From Longitalea luteola (GTDB lineage: Bacteria; Bacteroidota; Bacteroidia; Chitinophagales; Chitinophagaceae): a stretch of 64,000 nt of DNA. Every line of letters begins with the position of its first letter. Position 1 is the stretch's first letter. Under the pieces are notes generated by a model. The model did no database searches, was not told the origin of the DNA, and worked only from the letters and a program-made list of their open reading frames with translations. The position numbers and the translations under genes were made by a program. Where the stretch lies: assembly GCF_017356035.1 (NCBI RefSeq), contig NZ_JAFIQX010000005.1, positions 159,368 through 223,367 on the forward strand, written 5' to 3'. Shown in pieces: positions 24,799 to 33,788 of this stretch.

Positions 24799-24827
24799 GT
24801 GTGCCACACTTTAAAAGTGTGGCACAC
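24799..24827. repeat. Perfect palindromic hairpin GTGTGCCACACTT
   Basis: 13-bp perfect arms around TAA. It starts 16 bases after the transporter stop and ends 28 bases before the next start. It may be a terminator or a small dispersed palindrome; it lacks a T run. Confidence 0.7.
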
Positions 24828-24854
24828 ATCAGCATCTTTCAATTTGAATCATTT

Positions 24855-25466
24855 ATGACCGACTCCGAATTTTTCTATACGATCGATAAATCCGCAACCG
24901 CAGAATTCAAGGATCGCGGCAGCAAATTCATTGCCTATACGTTTCCCATACAATCTGTTGAAGATTTTAAAAAGAACCTGGAAGCGATCAAAAAAGAGCA
25001 TCCCAAAGCCACGCATCATTGCTTTGCCTATCGCATCGGGCTCGACAATAATACCTTCCGCGTAAGCGACGACGGCGAACCTTCGGGTACGGCCGGAAAA
25101 CCCATTCTGGGCCAGATCGATAGCAAAAAGCTCACGAACATCCTGGTAGTGGTGGTGCGCTACTTCGGCGGCACCCTGCTGGGCGTACCGGGTTTGATCA
25201 ATGCCTACAAATCAGCCGCTTCCATGGCGCTCCAGGTAACGCCTATCATTCAAAAACCTATCGAGGTAGTATATACCCTCCAGTTCGATTACACGCAAAT
25301 GAACGAGATAATGATGCTCGTAAAGCAGCTGAATTGCCAGGTGCTGGAAAAGGAAATGAACCTCTTTTGCCAGATGGTAATTGGTATTCCAAAAGGCAGG
25401 ATCGAAGAAGCGTTGTATAAGTTCAGTGAGATCAGGAATGTGGAGGTAATGAAGAAAAATTTGTAG
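24855..25466 (+). CDS. YigZ/IMPACT-family protein
   Basis: 203-residue protein of the UPF0029/IMPACT family, whose N-terminal domain has a ribosomal-protein-S5-like fold. Conserved segments: EFKDRGSKFIAYTFPIQSVE, HPKATHHCFAYRIG, DDGEPSGTAGKPILGQI and VVVRYFGGTLLGVPGLINAY. The C-terminal half corresponds to DUF1949. Family members have been linked to translation regulation and RNA binding; the bacterial role is unclear. I chose the ATG at 24855; an upstream extension would cross the hairpin at 24799-24827. Confidence 0.9.
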   Translation: MTDSEFFYTIDKSATAEFKDRGSKFIAYTFPIQSVEDFKKNLEAIKKEHPKATHHCFAYRIGLDNNTFRVSDDGEPSGTAGKPILGQIDSKKLTNILVVVVRYFGGTLLGVPGLINAYKSAASMALQVTPIIQKPIEVVYTLQFDYTQMNEIMMLVKQLNCQVLEKEMNLFCQMVIGIPKGRIEEALYKFSEIRNVEVMKKNL

Positions 25467-25497
25467 TATCTTTCTCCTGACTGAGGACTGATAGCGT

Positions 25498-26328
25498 ATG
25501 AGCAGGTTTGTTATAATAATATTCCTTCATATCATATTGCTCGTAGCCTGCAAACAGGGAAATGGACCATGGGGCAGGAGCAAAACAAAAGATACATTAT
25601 CGGTACACACCGTTCCTTATGAAGTGTTGAGAAGTAAGGCTATGGATAGTGCCGAACAAATGTCTTTTTTCACCGATTACTGCATCAGAAAACTCCAAAG
25701 CCATAAAGGGGGCGACCGCTTCTACACCCTGGCCGTATTCGACGGCGATACCACCAAAATACAATTCTGCCAAGGGAATATCTGCACCAGTAGTAAGCAA
25801 CATGCCGTAGTGGGCTTTGCCAACAAAAATCTTTTTTTCTTTTTTTTGAAAGAAGAGGCCTGGCGCCTGCGGCAGGTGATGAACGGCTATGGGATCATAA
25901 ATGACAGCGCCATTCAATTCTCCGATGTGAATTTTGACGGTTATAAAGACGTTTCAATCATCTGGAACTATTCTGCCGGCACCTGTAATTGCACAGCGCC
26001 GGGCTGCAGGGATATTTATTTATACAACAGCGAAAAGGACAGGCTGGTACATATACCGGAAATAAGATCTTATTACGATTTCGGACTATCGGCAGAAGAG
26101 CAGTCGATCTACCTGGGCGAACATTGCAAAGGCTTTTATGGTAAGTTCATGTGGCAGGATGGAAAACTGCAGATACAGGAAGAATACAGTTCCAACCAAT
26201 ACAACGAAAGCGATTCCGCCCGCTGGCGCCTGGAACATTTTATTTATTGCAATGGCGAACGGGTTCCAGCTTATACCATTCCCAATTTACCCTTGCCGGA
26301 GAAATGGCAGAGGCAGTTTGGGTGGTGA
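25498..26328 (+). CDS. Lipoprotein of unknown function
   Basis: 276 residues with a lipoprotein signal (VIIIFLHIILLVAC, lipidated Cys18). The middle contains FSDVNFDGYKDVSIIWNYSA, a D-x-N-x-D-G calcium-loop-like segment seen in FG-GAP and XAC2610-type proteins, and a Cys-rich GTCNCTAPGCRD. Cysteines there may form disulfides. No close family recognised. The gene ends QRQFGW followed by TGA, and that TGA is part of the heptad array that follows. It is probably an outer-membrane or surface lipoprotein. Confidence 0.65.
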   Translation: MSRFVIIIFLHIILLVACKQGNGPWGRSKTKDTLSVHTVPYEVLRSKAMDSAEQMSFFTDYCIRKLQSHKGGDRFYTLAVFDGDTTKIQFCQGNICTSSKQHAVVGFANKNLFFFFLKEEAWRLRQVMNGYGIINDSAIQFSDVNFDGYKDVSIIWNYSAGTCNCTAPGCRDIYLYNSEKDRLVHIPEIRSYYDFGLSAEEQSIYLGEHCKGFYGKFMWQDGKLQIQEEYSSNQYNESDSARWRLEHFIYCNGERVPAYTIPNLPLPEKWQRQFGW

Positions 26329-26513
26329 GTGGTGAATGGTCAATGGTCTGTGGTCAATGGTGAATGGCCAATGATCAATGGTGAATCAGTTACCTGTTAC
26401 CGGGTTCCTGGTACCGCGCCTCAAAATGAAACCATTAATCTGTATTCAGCCGCCTGAGCCTGGAATCTGTATTCCTGGTAACTGGTAACCGGTAACGCTG
26501 CAATCTGCAACGC
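26319..26513. repeat. Heptad arrays AATGGTC and TAACCGG between convergent genes
   Basis: 26333-26386 repeats AATGGTC, AATGGTC, TGTGGTC, AATGGTG, AATGGCC, AATGATC, AATGGTG. After GTTACCTGTTACCGGGTTCC and a centre, 26475-26500 reads GGTAACTGGTAACCGGTAAC, the inverse of the middle portion. The lipoprotein stop (TGA 26326-26328) lies inside, and the hbd stop lies just beyond the right edge. Confidence 0.9.
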
Positions 26514-26515
26514 CA

Positions 26516-27400
26516 TTAAAGGAACCGATCACTTACAATCAAATCTTTACTTCCATTTGAGTACTTATAAAATCCTTCACCACTCTTTACACCCAGATAT
26601 CCGGCAGTGACCATATTGGTGAGCAGGGGACAGGGTGCATATTTCGGATTGCCGAAACCTTCATACAATACATTCAGGATGGCATGGCAGGTATCCAGTC
26701 CGATAAAATCGGCTAATTGCAGTGGTCCCATCGGGTGAGCCATGCCCAGCTTCATAATGGTGTCAATTTCATTCACGCCGGCAATGCCTTCATACAAGCT
26801 ATAGATCGCTTCATTGATCATCGGCATCAGGATGCGGTTGGCAATAAAACCGGGATAATCATTCACTACGCAGGGCACTTTACCCAATTGTTTACTCAAT
26901 GCAACAATGGTATCGGTGACAGACGGTGAAGTAGCATACCCGTTAATGATCTCCACCAGCTTCATTACCGGAACCGGGTTCATAAAATGCATCCCGATCA
27001 CCTGGCTGGGGCGTTTGGTAGCTGCCGCAATGCGGGTGATGGAGATGGAGGAAGTATTGGTAGCCAGCAGCGCATTGGCAGGGGCCAGGGTGTCGAGCTG
27101 TTTAAATATATCTAGTTTGAGGTCGATGTTCTCGGTGGCAGCTTCAACGATCAGTTCGGCATCTTTTACACCCTGAACGAGGTCGGTATAAGTAGTAAGA
27201 TTGCCCAGGGCATTGTTCTTTTGTTCTTCCGTGGCAGCGCCTTTGGCGATCTGGCGATCGAAGTTCTTTTGAATGGTTTGAAGGGCTTTTTCGAGCTGGG
27301 CGGCATTAACGTCAATAAGGTTTACCGGAAAACCATTTTGTGCAAAAACATGCGCAATACCATTGCCCATAGTACCTGCGCCGATGACAGCAACGTTCAT
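26516..27400 (-). CDS. hbd: 3-hydroxybutyryl-CoA (3-hydroxyacyl-CoA) dehydrogenase
   Basis: NAD-dependent oxidation or reduction of 3-hydroxyacyl-CoA in fatty-acid or butanoate metabolism. The 294-residue protein has the Rossmann motif VAVIGAGTMGNGIAHVFAQ at the start, the catalytic segment VIGMHFMNPVPVMKLVEII (His), DYPGFIANRILMPMINEAI (Asn) and the C-terminal domain GMAHPMGPLQLADFIGLDT. The length is typical of the stand-alone short enzyme. Its ATG directly abuts the left arm of an inverted octad element, which therefore makes up the 5' leader. Confidence 0.95.
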   Translation of the reverse strand: MNVAVIGAGTMGNGIAHVFAQNGFPVNLIDVNAAQLEKALQTIQKNFDRQIAKGAATEEQKNNALGNLTTYTDLVQGVKDAELIVEAATENIDLKLDIFKQLDTLAPANALLATNTSSISITRIAAATKRPSQVIGMHFMNPVPVMKLVEIINGYATSPSVTDTIVALSKQLGKVPCVVNDYPGFIANRILMPMINEAIYSLYEGIAGVNEIDTIMKLGMAHPMGPLQLADFIGLDTCHAILNVLYEGFGNPKYAPCPLLTNMVTAGYLGVKSGEGFYKYSNGSKDLIVSDRFL

Positions 27401-27664
27401 AATGTGATAATGTGATGATTAGATAATGTGATAATGATGGTCCGCCTGATTTCAGTCCGAAATTTTGGCCAAACAGACTATTATTTCAGTTTATTAAAAG
27501 CGGGTGCTAAGATAATATTCTTAATTGATAGCTAACAAGTGTTTGTCTGTTAATACGTAAAGGCCGATAGTAGTCATCCTGTTATAATGAGGCGGCAATA
27601 AGTTGTCGGTGGTCATGAATCCCGGCAATTATCACATAATCAAATTATCGAATTATCTAATTCT
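27401..27664. repeat. Inverted octad pair (GATAATGT) around a 190-base centre
   Basis: 27401-27440 carries AATGTGATAATGTGATGATT; 27627-27664 carries ATTATCACATAATCAAATTA and ATCTAATT, its inverse. The centre has no gene and probably holds the hbd promoter on the minus strand. The right arm contains the TAG stop of the next minus-strand gene. Confidence 0.85.
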
Positions 27665-28298
27665 GATTTTTAAAGTCTCCCCGTTTCCACGCCTTGATGA
27701 ATTCTGACCAGGCGGCGGGGTTGAAAATGTTTTGTGGAGGAGCTTGTCCGCTGTAGTAGTACCGTTGTGCATTGTTACGCAGGAACATATTGGAGCTTTC
27801 GGTACCATCTCGGGGTAAGGTGCGTGCCAGTACCCGGCGTTTGGATTCATCGGTATTCTTGCGGGCGATCTCTATATCATCGTCGGGAATGGATACATTC
27901 ACAAAATCCCGTTCAAACTGTTCTTTGGTGGGGCGTGGTTTAATGACCGTAGCGGGCAGGTACATCGTGTCGGTAACCATCAATTGCAGCAGGCTGTACT
28001 GGTTGCCTTCCAGGTCGCGCGGAATGGTGGCCAGTTTGGGTTTATAACCAATAGACGTGAACTCTACGATATCTCCTTTCATCACCACAATGCTGAAAAC
28101 GCCCTGCTCATTCGTGATGGTACCCCGGTTCTGGCCTTTGATCATGACGGTCACGGAAGGGATGGCTTTCAGGCTGTCGGCTGTCATTACAACACCGTAC
28201 AACTGAATCACGGAATCTTTCAGTTTCTCAAATTGAGCGTTAGCGGCAAAGGGTATGGCAATCGCCAGGAAAATCAGTAAAAGTAAACGTCTTTTCAT
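27657..28298 (-). CDS. Secreted CarboxypepD_reg-like (beta-sandwich) protein
   Basis: 213 residues with a signal peptide (LLLLIFLAIAIPFAANA). Residues about 30-110 form a carboxypeptidase-regulatory-like domain: LYGVVMTADSLKAIPSVTVM, GTITNEQGVFSIVVMKGDIV and FTSIGYKPKLATIP, the fold found at the N-terminus of SusC proteins. The rest is unassigned. The ATG at 28298 is preferred to a TTG nine bases upstream. The C-terminus (FKNQN) and TAG stop are contributed by the repeat arm. The Mrp gene is divergent. Confidence 0.75.
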   Translation of the reverse strand: MKRRLLLLIFLAIAIPFAANAQFEKLKDSVIQLYGVVMTADSLKAIPSVTVMIKGQNRGTITNEQGVFSIVVMKGDIVEFTSIGYKPKLATIPRDLEGNQYSLLQLMVTDTMYLPATVIKPRPTKEQFERDFVNVSIPDDDIEIARKNTDESKRRVLARTLPRDGTESSNMFLRNNAQRYYYSGQAPPQNIFNPAAWSEFIKAWKRGDFKNQN

Positions 28299-28401
28299 GC
28301 CCGTCAAATATATACATAATGCCTAAAATACTTCAACAAAATACTAAGGTCAATGGTTAATTTTGTGGCAAATAAATCTTTTTAACAAAACTCTTAGATG
28401 A

Positions 28402-29499
28402 ATGACCCCTGAGAAAGTTTTAGATGCATTGAGGAACGTTCAGGAACCTGATTTGGGCAAGGATATAGTTACGTTGGACATGGTAAAAGATATAGTGATT
28501 AGCGGTAATACGGTGTCTTTCACTGTTGTGCTTACCACACCCGCTTGTCCTATGAAAGATATGATGGCAAGGGCCAGTGAAAACGCTATCAGATCACTGG
28601 TTAACAAAGAAGCAGTTGTAAGAGTAAACTTCACAGCTAATACCAGCACTAACCGGCAGGATCCGGGGTCTGTTCTGCCAAAAGTCAAAAATATTATAGC
28701 TGTGATCAGTGGAAAAGGAGGCGTGGGAAAAAGTACTGTGTCCGCCAATCTGGCACTGGCGCTGGCCCAGGGTGGTGCAAAAGTGGGGCTGATGGATGCC
28801 GATATTTATGGTCCCAGCGTACCCATCATGTTTGGCGTGCGTGGTGAACGGCCGATGATGAAAAGCATGGGCGAAGGACAGAAGGGTATGATCGTTCCGC
28901 TGGAGCGTTTTGGTATAAAGCTCATGAGCATTGGCTTACTGGTGGATGAAAAAAGCGCAGTGATCTGGCGTGGTCCCATGGCCAGCAGCGCCATTCGCCA
29001 GTTTGTGACCGATGTATGGTGGGATGAACTGGATTACCTGGTCATCGATATGCCTCCCGGAACAGGTGATATTCATTTGACCCTGGTACAAACAGTGCCG
29101 GTTACCGGCGCGGTGATCGTTACCACACCGCAGGATGTTGCCCTGGCCGATGCTAAAAAAGCGATCGGCATGTTTAGCCAGGCCCAGATAAAAGTGCCGG
29201 TAATAGGCCTTGTCGAAAATATGAGTTATTTTACACCTGCTGAATTACCTGATAATAAGTACTATATCTTTGGCAAAGAAGGTGGCAAACGCCTGGCCGA
29301 AGAATATGATATTCCTTTCCTGGGGCAGATTCCCTTAGTGCAAAGCATTCGGGAAGGGGGCGATATGGGCATTCCGATCATGGTGAGCGATGATATGATC
29401 TCCCGGAAAGCATTTGAAGAATTTGCCGCTAATGCCACCCGCAGCATTGCCATGCGCAATGCCAATGTAAGCGCCGCTAAAGTAGCTGAGGTCATTTAA
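28402..29499 (+). CDS. apbC: Mrp/NBP35-family iron-sulfur carrier ATPase
   Basis: P-loop ATPase involved in Fe-S cluster transfer. Residues 1-85 are a DUF59/MIP18 domain (LDALRNVQEPDLGKDIVTLD, TTPACPMKDMM). The ATPase domain has the deviant Walker A VISGKGGVGKSTVSANLALA near residue 104, MDADIYGPSVPIMFG and VIDMPPGTGDIHLTL. The C-terminal CxxC that binds the bridging cluster in ApbC/Nbp35 is absent: the position reads ENMSYFTPAELPDNKYYIFG. That is, as I recall, usual in Bacteroidota homologs. A possible -7 box TAATTTTG is at 28358-28365. Confidence 0.92.
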   Translation: MTPEKVLDALRNVQEPDLGKDIVTLDMVKDIVISGNTVSFTVVLTTPACPMKDMMARASENAIRSLVNKEAVVRVNFTANTSTNRQDPGSVLPKVKNIIAVISGKGGVGKSTVSANLALALAQGGAKVGLMDADIYGPSVPIMFGVRGERPMMKSMGEGQKGMIVPLERFGIKLMSIGLLVDEKSAVIWRGPMASSAIRQFVTDVWWDELDYLVIDMPPGTGDIHLTLVQTVPVTGAVIVTTPQDVALADAKKAIGMFSQAQIKVPVIGLVENMSYFTPAELPDNKYYIFGKEGGKRLAEEYDIPFLGQIPLVQSIREGGDMGIPIMVSDDMISRKAFEEFAANATRSIAMRNANVSAAKVAEVI

Positions 29500-29518
29500 T
29501 GAATATGCACAGCCAATA

Positions 29519-29664
29519 AAGCAACGGGCAACAGACAATTGGCAATGGATAAGAGAGTTCTCTTTGCTGGTTGTCTGTTCCTGAAAATTAAAGTAACCTG
29601 CAATTAACAGTTGAGCATGAATTTTGGTAATTGTCAATTGCTTATTGTCAGTTGTCAATTGGAT
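29519..29664. repeat. Inverted heptad element (CAATTGG / GTCAATT)
   Basis: Left arm GCAACGG, GCAACAG, ACAATTG, GCAATGG; right arm GGTAATT, GTCAATT, GCTTATT, GTCAGTT, GTCAATT. The centre has TTGCTGGTTGTCTGTTCC and other half-arms. It occupies the gap between the Mrp and phosphodiesterase genes. Confidence 0.87.
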
Positions 29665-29703
29665 CTCCAATATCCTCCCTGATCATCACTGTAAAAATTG
29701 TAT

Positions 29704-30615
29704 ATGTTTAAATTTAGGGAAGTAACAGAGCTCCTCGTATTGGTTGCCTTGATTTTTGCCTGTCACGCTTCAAAAAAAGTTACTGATCCGTTGTTACCAG
29801 CATTTGATATCGAAGGCCATCGCGGCTGCAGGGGTTTAATGCCCGAAAATACCATTCCCGCCATGATGAAGGCACTGGAACTGGGCGTTACTACCCTGGA
29901 GATGGATGCCGTGATCACCAAAGACAAAGAAGTGATCCTGTCACATGAACCTTTTTTCAATCACGAGATCACCACAGGTCCCGATGGGAAGTATGTAACA
30001 GCGCAGGATGAGCGCAGCCTGAACATTTACAACATGACCTATGCACAAACGCAAACATTTGATGTGGGGCTGAAACCGCATCCGCGTTTTCCGAACCAGA
30101 AGCGGCTGAAAGCCACCAAACCCTTACTGCGCGAAGTGATCGATCATGTAGAAGCCTATCACAAATTAAATGGCGGCCGCCCGGTTTTCTATAATATAGA
30201 AACCAAATCACAACCGGCTACTGATAACAAGTATCACCCGGCGCCCGAAGAGTTCGTAAGAAGACTTATGGAAGTGGTCAACACGGGCAAGATCAGTGAC
30301 CGGGTGATCATTCAGTCATTTGATTTTCGTACGTTGCAGGTGGTGCATAAAAGATATCCCGGCGTAAGAACCGCTGCCCTGATCGAGGACTATGATAAAC
30401 GCACCCTGGAAGAGCACCTGAAAGCCCTGGGATTCAAACCCACGATCTACAGCCCCGCCTACAGCCTGGTGACAAAAGAGCTGGTAACAAAATGCCATGA
30501 ACGGCAGATCAAGGTCATTCCCTGGACGGTCAATGATAAAGAAGCTATCGAAAAATTAAAGGCGCTTGGTGTCGATGGTATTATTTCTGACTATCCTGAC
30601 CTGTTGGTTCAGTAG
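29704..30615 (+). CDS. Glycerophosphodiester phosphodiesterase lipoprotein
   Basis: Hydrolyses glycerophosphodiesters to glycerol-3-phosphate and an alcohol. The 303-residue protein starts with a lipoprotein signal (ELLVLVALIFAC). The GDPD TIM barrel shows EGHRGCRGLMPENTIPAMMK (catalytic HRG and ENT), LEMDAVITKDKEVILSHEP (Glu-x-Asp metal site and the second His), YNIETKSQP and WTVNDKEAIEKLKALGVDGI near the end. Probably surface- or periplasm-exposed. The ATG at 29704 is preferred to a TTG six bases upstream. Confidence 0.92.
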   Translation: MFKFREVTELLVLVALIFACHASKKVTDPLLPAFDIEGHRGCRGLMPENTIPAMMKALELGVTTLEMDAVITKDKEVILSHEPFFNHEITTGPDGKYVTAQDERSLNIYNMTYAQTQTFDVGLKPHPRFPNQKRLKATKPLLREVIDHVEAYHKLNGGRPVFYNIETKSQPATDNKYHPAPEEFVRRLMEVVNTGKISDRVIIQSFDFRTLQVVHKRYPGVRTAALIEDYDKRTLEEHLKALGFKPTIYSPAYSLVTKELVTKCHERQIKVIPWTVNDKEAIEKLKALGVDGIISDYPDLLVQ

Positions 30616-30716
30616 TTGTGATGGTGATAGGTTAACGGTTGCTTGCATACATGAAACTGTATTGTATTCAAAACACTATTATAAACTTTAACTTCCTCCT
30701 TTAGGGGGCAGGGTGT

Positions 30717-31502
30717 ATGAATTTATCATTAGAAGGAAAAAACGCCGTGATCTGCGGAAGCACCCAGGGCATCGGCCTGGCCATTGCCGAAGAGCTGGCA
30801 TTACAGGGCGCTAACTGTACCTTGCTGGCCAGGAATGAAGAAGCGCTGCATGCCGCTTTAAAAAGCCTGGATATTGCGCTTCGCCAGCAGCACAGCTGCC
30901 TGGTAGCCAATTTCAGCAAGCCCGAGCAGGTAAAGCATGTCATTGAACAGCATGTTCAGCAAAAGCCGGTGCACATCCTCATCAACAATACAGGTGGGCC
31001 GCCACCCGGCTCGGTACTCGAGGCCACCGAAGAAGCGTTTTTGCAGGCATTCAATCAGCACCTGATCGTAAATCAGCTGCTGGCCCAGGCTGTTATTCCG
31101 GGCATGAAGCAGGCGAATTACGGACGCATCATCAATATCATATCTACGTCTATCCGAATTCCCATTACCAACCTGGCGGTATCAGGCACGGTACGGGGAG
31201 CGGTGGCCATGTGGTCGAAGATCCTGGCCAATGAGGTTGGTCAGTTCAATATAACGGTAAACAATATCTTACCCGGCTTAACAAAAACACAACGGTTGGA
31301 TAGCCTGATCCAGAACAATGCACAAAAACGCGGGGTATCACCCGACGTTATTGAACAGGAAATGAAACAGGAGATACCCATGAAGCGTTTTGGCGAAGCA
31401 GCGGAACTGGCTGCTGTTGCCGCCTTCCTGGCTTCCCCCGCCGCTTCCTATGTGAATGGGATAAGTATTCCGGTCGATGGAGGGAAAACCGGTTCATTTT
31501 AA
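30717..31502 (+). CDS. SDR-family protein with altered catalytic motif
   Basis: 261-residue Rossmann-fold protein of the short-chain dehydrogenase family. The cofactor motif is ICGSTQGIGLAIAEELA, followed by ILINNTGGPPPGSV (the NNAG position reads NNTG) and a C-terminal YVNGISIPVDGGKTGSF. The catalytic YxxxK is not recognisable: the region reads IPITNLAVSGTVRGAVAMWS, placing Ser and Arg where Tyr and Lys are expected. A subfamily with this pattern exists, but its reaction is unknown to me. A CCTCCTTTAGGGGG sequence lies just before the start. Confidence 0.85.
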   Translation: MNLSLEGKNAVICGSTQGIGLAIAEELALQGANCTLLARNEEALHAALKSLDIALRQQHSCLVANFSKPEQVKHVIEQHVQQKPVHILINNTGGPPPGSVLEATEEAFLQAFNQHLIVNQLLAQAVIPGMKQANYGRIINIISTSIRIPITNLAVSGTVRGAVAMWSKILANEVGQFNITVNNILPGLTKTQRLDSLIQNNAQKRGVSPDVIEQEMKQEIPMKRFGEAAELAAVAAFLASPAASYVNGISIPVDGGKTGSF

Positions 31503-31690
31503 AATAGTTCATAGTTTAAAGTTCATCAGTTATTCAGTTCCTAAGTTCCTGAGTTATTGAGTTATTCAGTTCATAAGTTTTTGAGTTTATAATTAATCGT
31601 AAGGCTGAATAACTGAACAACTGAATAACTGAACAACTGAATAACTGAATAACTGAACAACTGAATAACTGAACAACTGAATAACCAGGA
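31503..31690. repeat. Inverted octad element AGTTATTC / AACTGAAT
   Basis: The left part, AGTTCATAGTTTAAAGTTCA then AGTTATTCAGTTCC and GAGTTATTGAGTTATTC, faces a right arm of at least eight 8-base words (AACTGAAT, AACTGAAC alternating) from 31609 to 31686. It shares words with 17624-17750. It fills the gap before kynU. Confidence 0.92.
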
Positions 31691-31704
31691 AACAAACCTA
31701 CTAC

Positions 31705-32991
31705 ATGATATTTGAAAATTCCCGCTCGTTTGCCTGCCGGCTCGATCAGCAGGATGAGCTGCGTTCCTTCCGGGATCAGTTTATCATGCCCGTTATAGAT
31801 GGCCGGCAGCAGATCTACTTTTTAGGCAATTCCCTGGGCCTGCAACCCAAACGTACGGCAGCCTGCCTGCAACAGGTAATGAACAAATGGGCCAATTACG
31901 GTGTGGAAGGTTTTTTCATGGGCGAACAACCCTGGCTGCAATACCACGACCAGCTCATTCAGCCGCTTTCACAAATTGTAGGTGCTTTACCACATGAAGT
32001 AGTGGTCATGAACCAGCTTACGGTAAACCTGCATTTACTGTTGGTGTCCTTCTATCAACCCGATCAAAAACGCTATAAGATCATTTGCGAGGCCAAAGCA
32101 TTTCCCAGCGATCAGTATATGCTGGAAACACATGTGAAATATTGTGGCTTCGATCCCGCTGATGCCATCATTGAAGTAGCGCCAAGGGCAGGGGAACATA
32201 CCATCAGGCAGGAAGATGTTCTTCAGGTAATACACGAACACAAAGATGAGCTGGCGCTGGTTGTATGGGGTGGACTCAATTACTATACCGGTCAGCTGTT
32301 TGACATGGCTGCCATTACCAACGCGGCACAGGCAGTTGGCGCCAAAGTAGGATTCGACCTGGCGCATGCAGCCGGAAATGTTGCTTTACAGCTGCACGAC
32401 TGGAACGTTGATTTTGCAGCCTGGTGCAGTTATAAATACATGAATTCAGGCCCGGGCGGAATTGGCGGCGCCTATATTCATGAACGGTATCATAACGATC
32501 ATACAATACCGCGTTTTGCCGGTTGGTGGGGCTACGATAAAGCTACGCGTTTCCTGATGCAGAAAGGGTTTAATCCAACCCGCTCGGCGGAGGGCTGGCA
32601 ATTAAGTACGCCCTCTCCCTTGTTATATGCAGCCCACCGCGCTGCGCTGGAGATCTTTACGGAAGCCGGTATCGACCGCCTGCAAAAGAAAAGGCAATTG
32701 CTCAACAGCTGGTTGTGGTTCCTGCTCGACGATCTGAACAGCCGGCAATCGGAACCGGTCATTGAATTTATTACACCCCGCAAGGAAAGTGAAAGAGGAT
32801 GCCAGGTATCTATGTTGATGTTACAACAGGGCAAAAAGGTGTTTGACGAACTGGCGAAGGCGGGGGTGATCGTCGACTGGCGCGAACCGAATGTGATCAG
32901 GCTGGCGCCGGTACCTTTGTACAATACTTTCGAGGAAGTATGGCAATTCACTAATATCTTGCGGCAAATATTACAACTCCAACTCGTATGA
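31705..32991 (+). CDS. kynU: Kynureninase
   Basis: PLP-dependent cleavage of kynurenine or 3-hydroxykynurenine to (hydroxy)anthranilate and alanine, in tryptophan breakdown or NAD synthesis. The 428-residue protein has LGNSLGLQPKRTAACLQQVM, the PLP lysine in WCSYKYMNSGPGGIGGAY (Lys244), VGFDLAHAAGN (Asp that holds the pyridine nitrogen) and GWQLSTPSPLL. Length is normal. pyrF overlaps by four bases (ATGA), so the two are translationally coupled. No other kynurenine-pathway gene is adjacent. Confidence 0.95.
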   Translation: MIFENSRSFACRLDQQDELRSFRDQFIMPVIDGRQQIYFLGNSLGLQPKRTAACLQQVMNKWANYGVEGFFMGEQPWLQYHDQLIQPLSQIVGALPHEVVVMNQLTVNLHLLLVSFYQPDQKRYKIICEAKAFPSDQYMLETHVKYCGFDPADAIIEVAPRAGEHTIRQEDVLQVIHEHKDELALVVWGGLNYYTGQLFDMAAITNAAQAVGAKVGFDLAHAAGNVALQLHDWNVDFAAWCSYKYMNSGPGGIGGAYIHERYHNDHTIPRFAGWWGYDKATRFLMQKGFNPTRSAEGWQLSTPSPLLYAAHRAALEIFTEAGIDRLQKKRQLLNSWLWFLLDDLNSRQSEPVIEFITPRKESERGCQVSMLMLQQGKKVFDELAKAGVIVDWREPNVIRLAPVPLYNTFEEVWQFTNILRQILQLQLV

Positions 32992-33788
32992 CACGGCAGC
33001 AACTGGTAGAACAGATACGCATTAGAAAAACATACCTCATCGTGGGGCTTGATACGGATCTAAACAAGATCCCAAAACACCTGCTGACAAAAAGCGACCC
33101 GGTATTTGAGTTTAACAAACAGATCATCGATGCTACCAAAGAGTACTGTGTAGGTTATAAGATCAATACGGCATTTTATGAAGCCCTGGGTTTACCCGGT
33201 TGGGAAGCCATGCAAAAAACAGTTGCTTACATTCCCGATACGCATTTCAAAATAGCCGATGCCAAAAGAGGCGATATCGGTAATACCTCCTCGCAATATG
33301 CCAGGGCCTTCTTTGAAACAATACCATTTGATGCCATTACGGTAGCCCCTTATATGGGCGCCGACAGCGTTTTACCGTTCCTGGAGTATAAAGACAAATG
33401 GACCATCGTGCTGGGCCTCACATCAAATACCGGTGCCCGCGACTTTGAATTGCAAAAGGCAGGCGAAGAATTGTTGTACGAAAAAGTATTACGTACCGCC
33501 GCACAATGGGGTACTGCCGGTCAGTTGATGTTTGTAGTAGGGGCCACACAGGCTTCAGAATTTTCCAATATCCGTGCTCTTACGCCAGACCATTTTTACC
33601 TGGTGCCGGGGGTAGGGGCGCAGGGAGGCAGCCTGAAAGAGATCTCAGAAAAAGCAATGAATAAAGACGTAGGGCTGCTGGTAAATGCCAGCCGGGCTAT
33701 TATTTATGCTTCCGATCAGGAAGATTTTGCTGCCAGGGCAATGCTCGTTGCCAAAGAATACCAGCAGGAAATGGCTGGTTACCTGTAA
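32988..33788 (+). CDS. pyrF: Orotidine 5'-phosphate decarboxylase, type 2
   Basis: Last step of de novo UMP synthesis. The 266-residue enzyme belongs to the larger pyrF subfamily: YLIVGLDTDLNKIPKHL at the start, YKINTAFYEALG, the catalytic FKIADAKRGDIGNTSSQYA (Lys and Asp pairs), and VPGVGAQGGSL (phosphate loop). It overlaps kynU by four bases. Pairing of pyrF with kynU is unusual in function and may be only a shared transcript. Confidence 0.95.
   Translation: MTRQQLVEQIRIRKTYLIVGLDTDLNKIPKHLLTKSDPVFEFNKQIIDATKEYCVGYKINTAFYEALGLPGWEAMQKTVAYIPDTHFKIADAKRGDIGNTSSQYARAFFETIPFDAITVAPYMGADSVLPFLEYKDKWTIVLGLTSNTGARDFELQKAGEELLYEKVLRTAAQWGTAGQLMFVVGATQASEFSNIRALTPDHFYLVPGVGAQGGSLKEISEKAMNKDVGLLVNASRAIIYASDQEDFAARAMLVAKEYQQEMAGYL

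Noticed and set aside
31705-33788. kynU-pyrF as a functional pathway cluster
   Set aside because: The four-base overlap shows shared transcription, but the two enzymes act in unrelated pathways and no further kynurenine or pyrimidine gene is adjacent.
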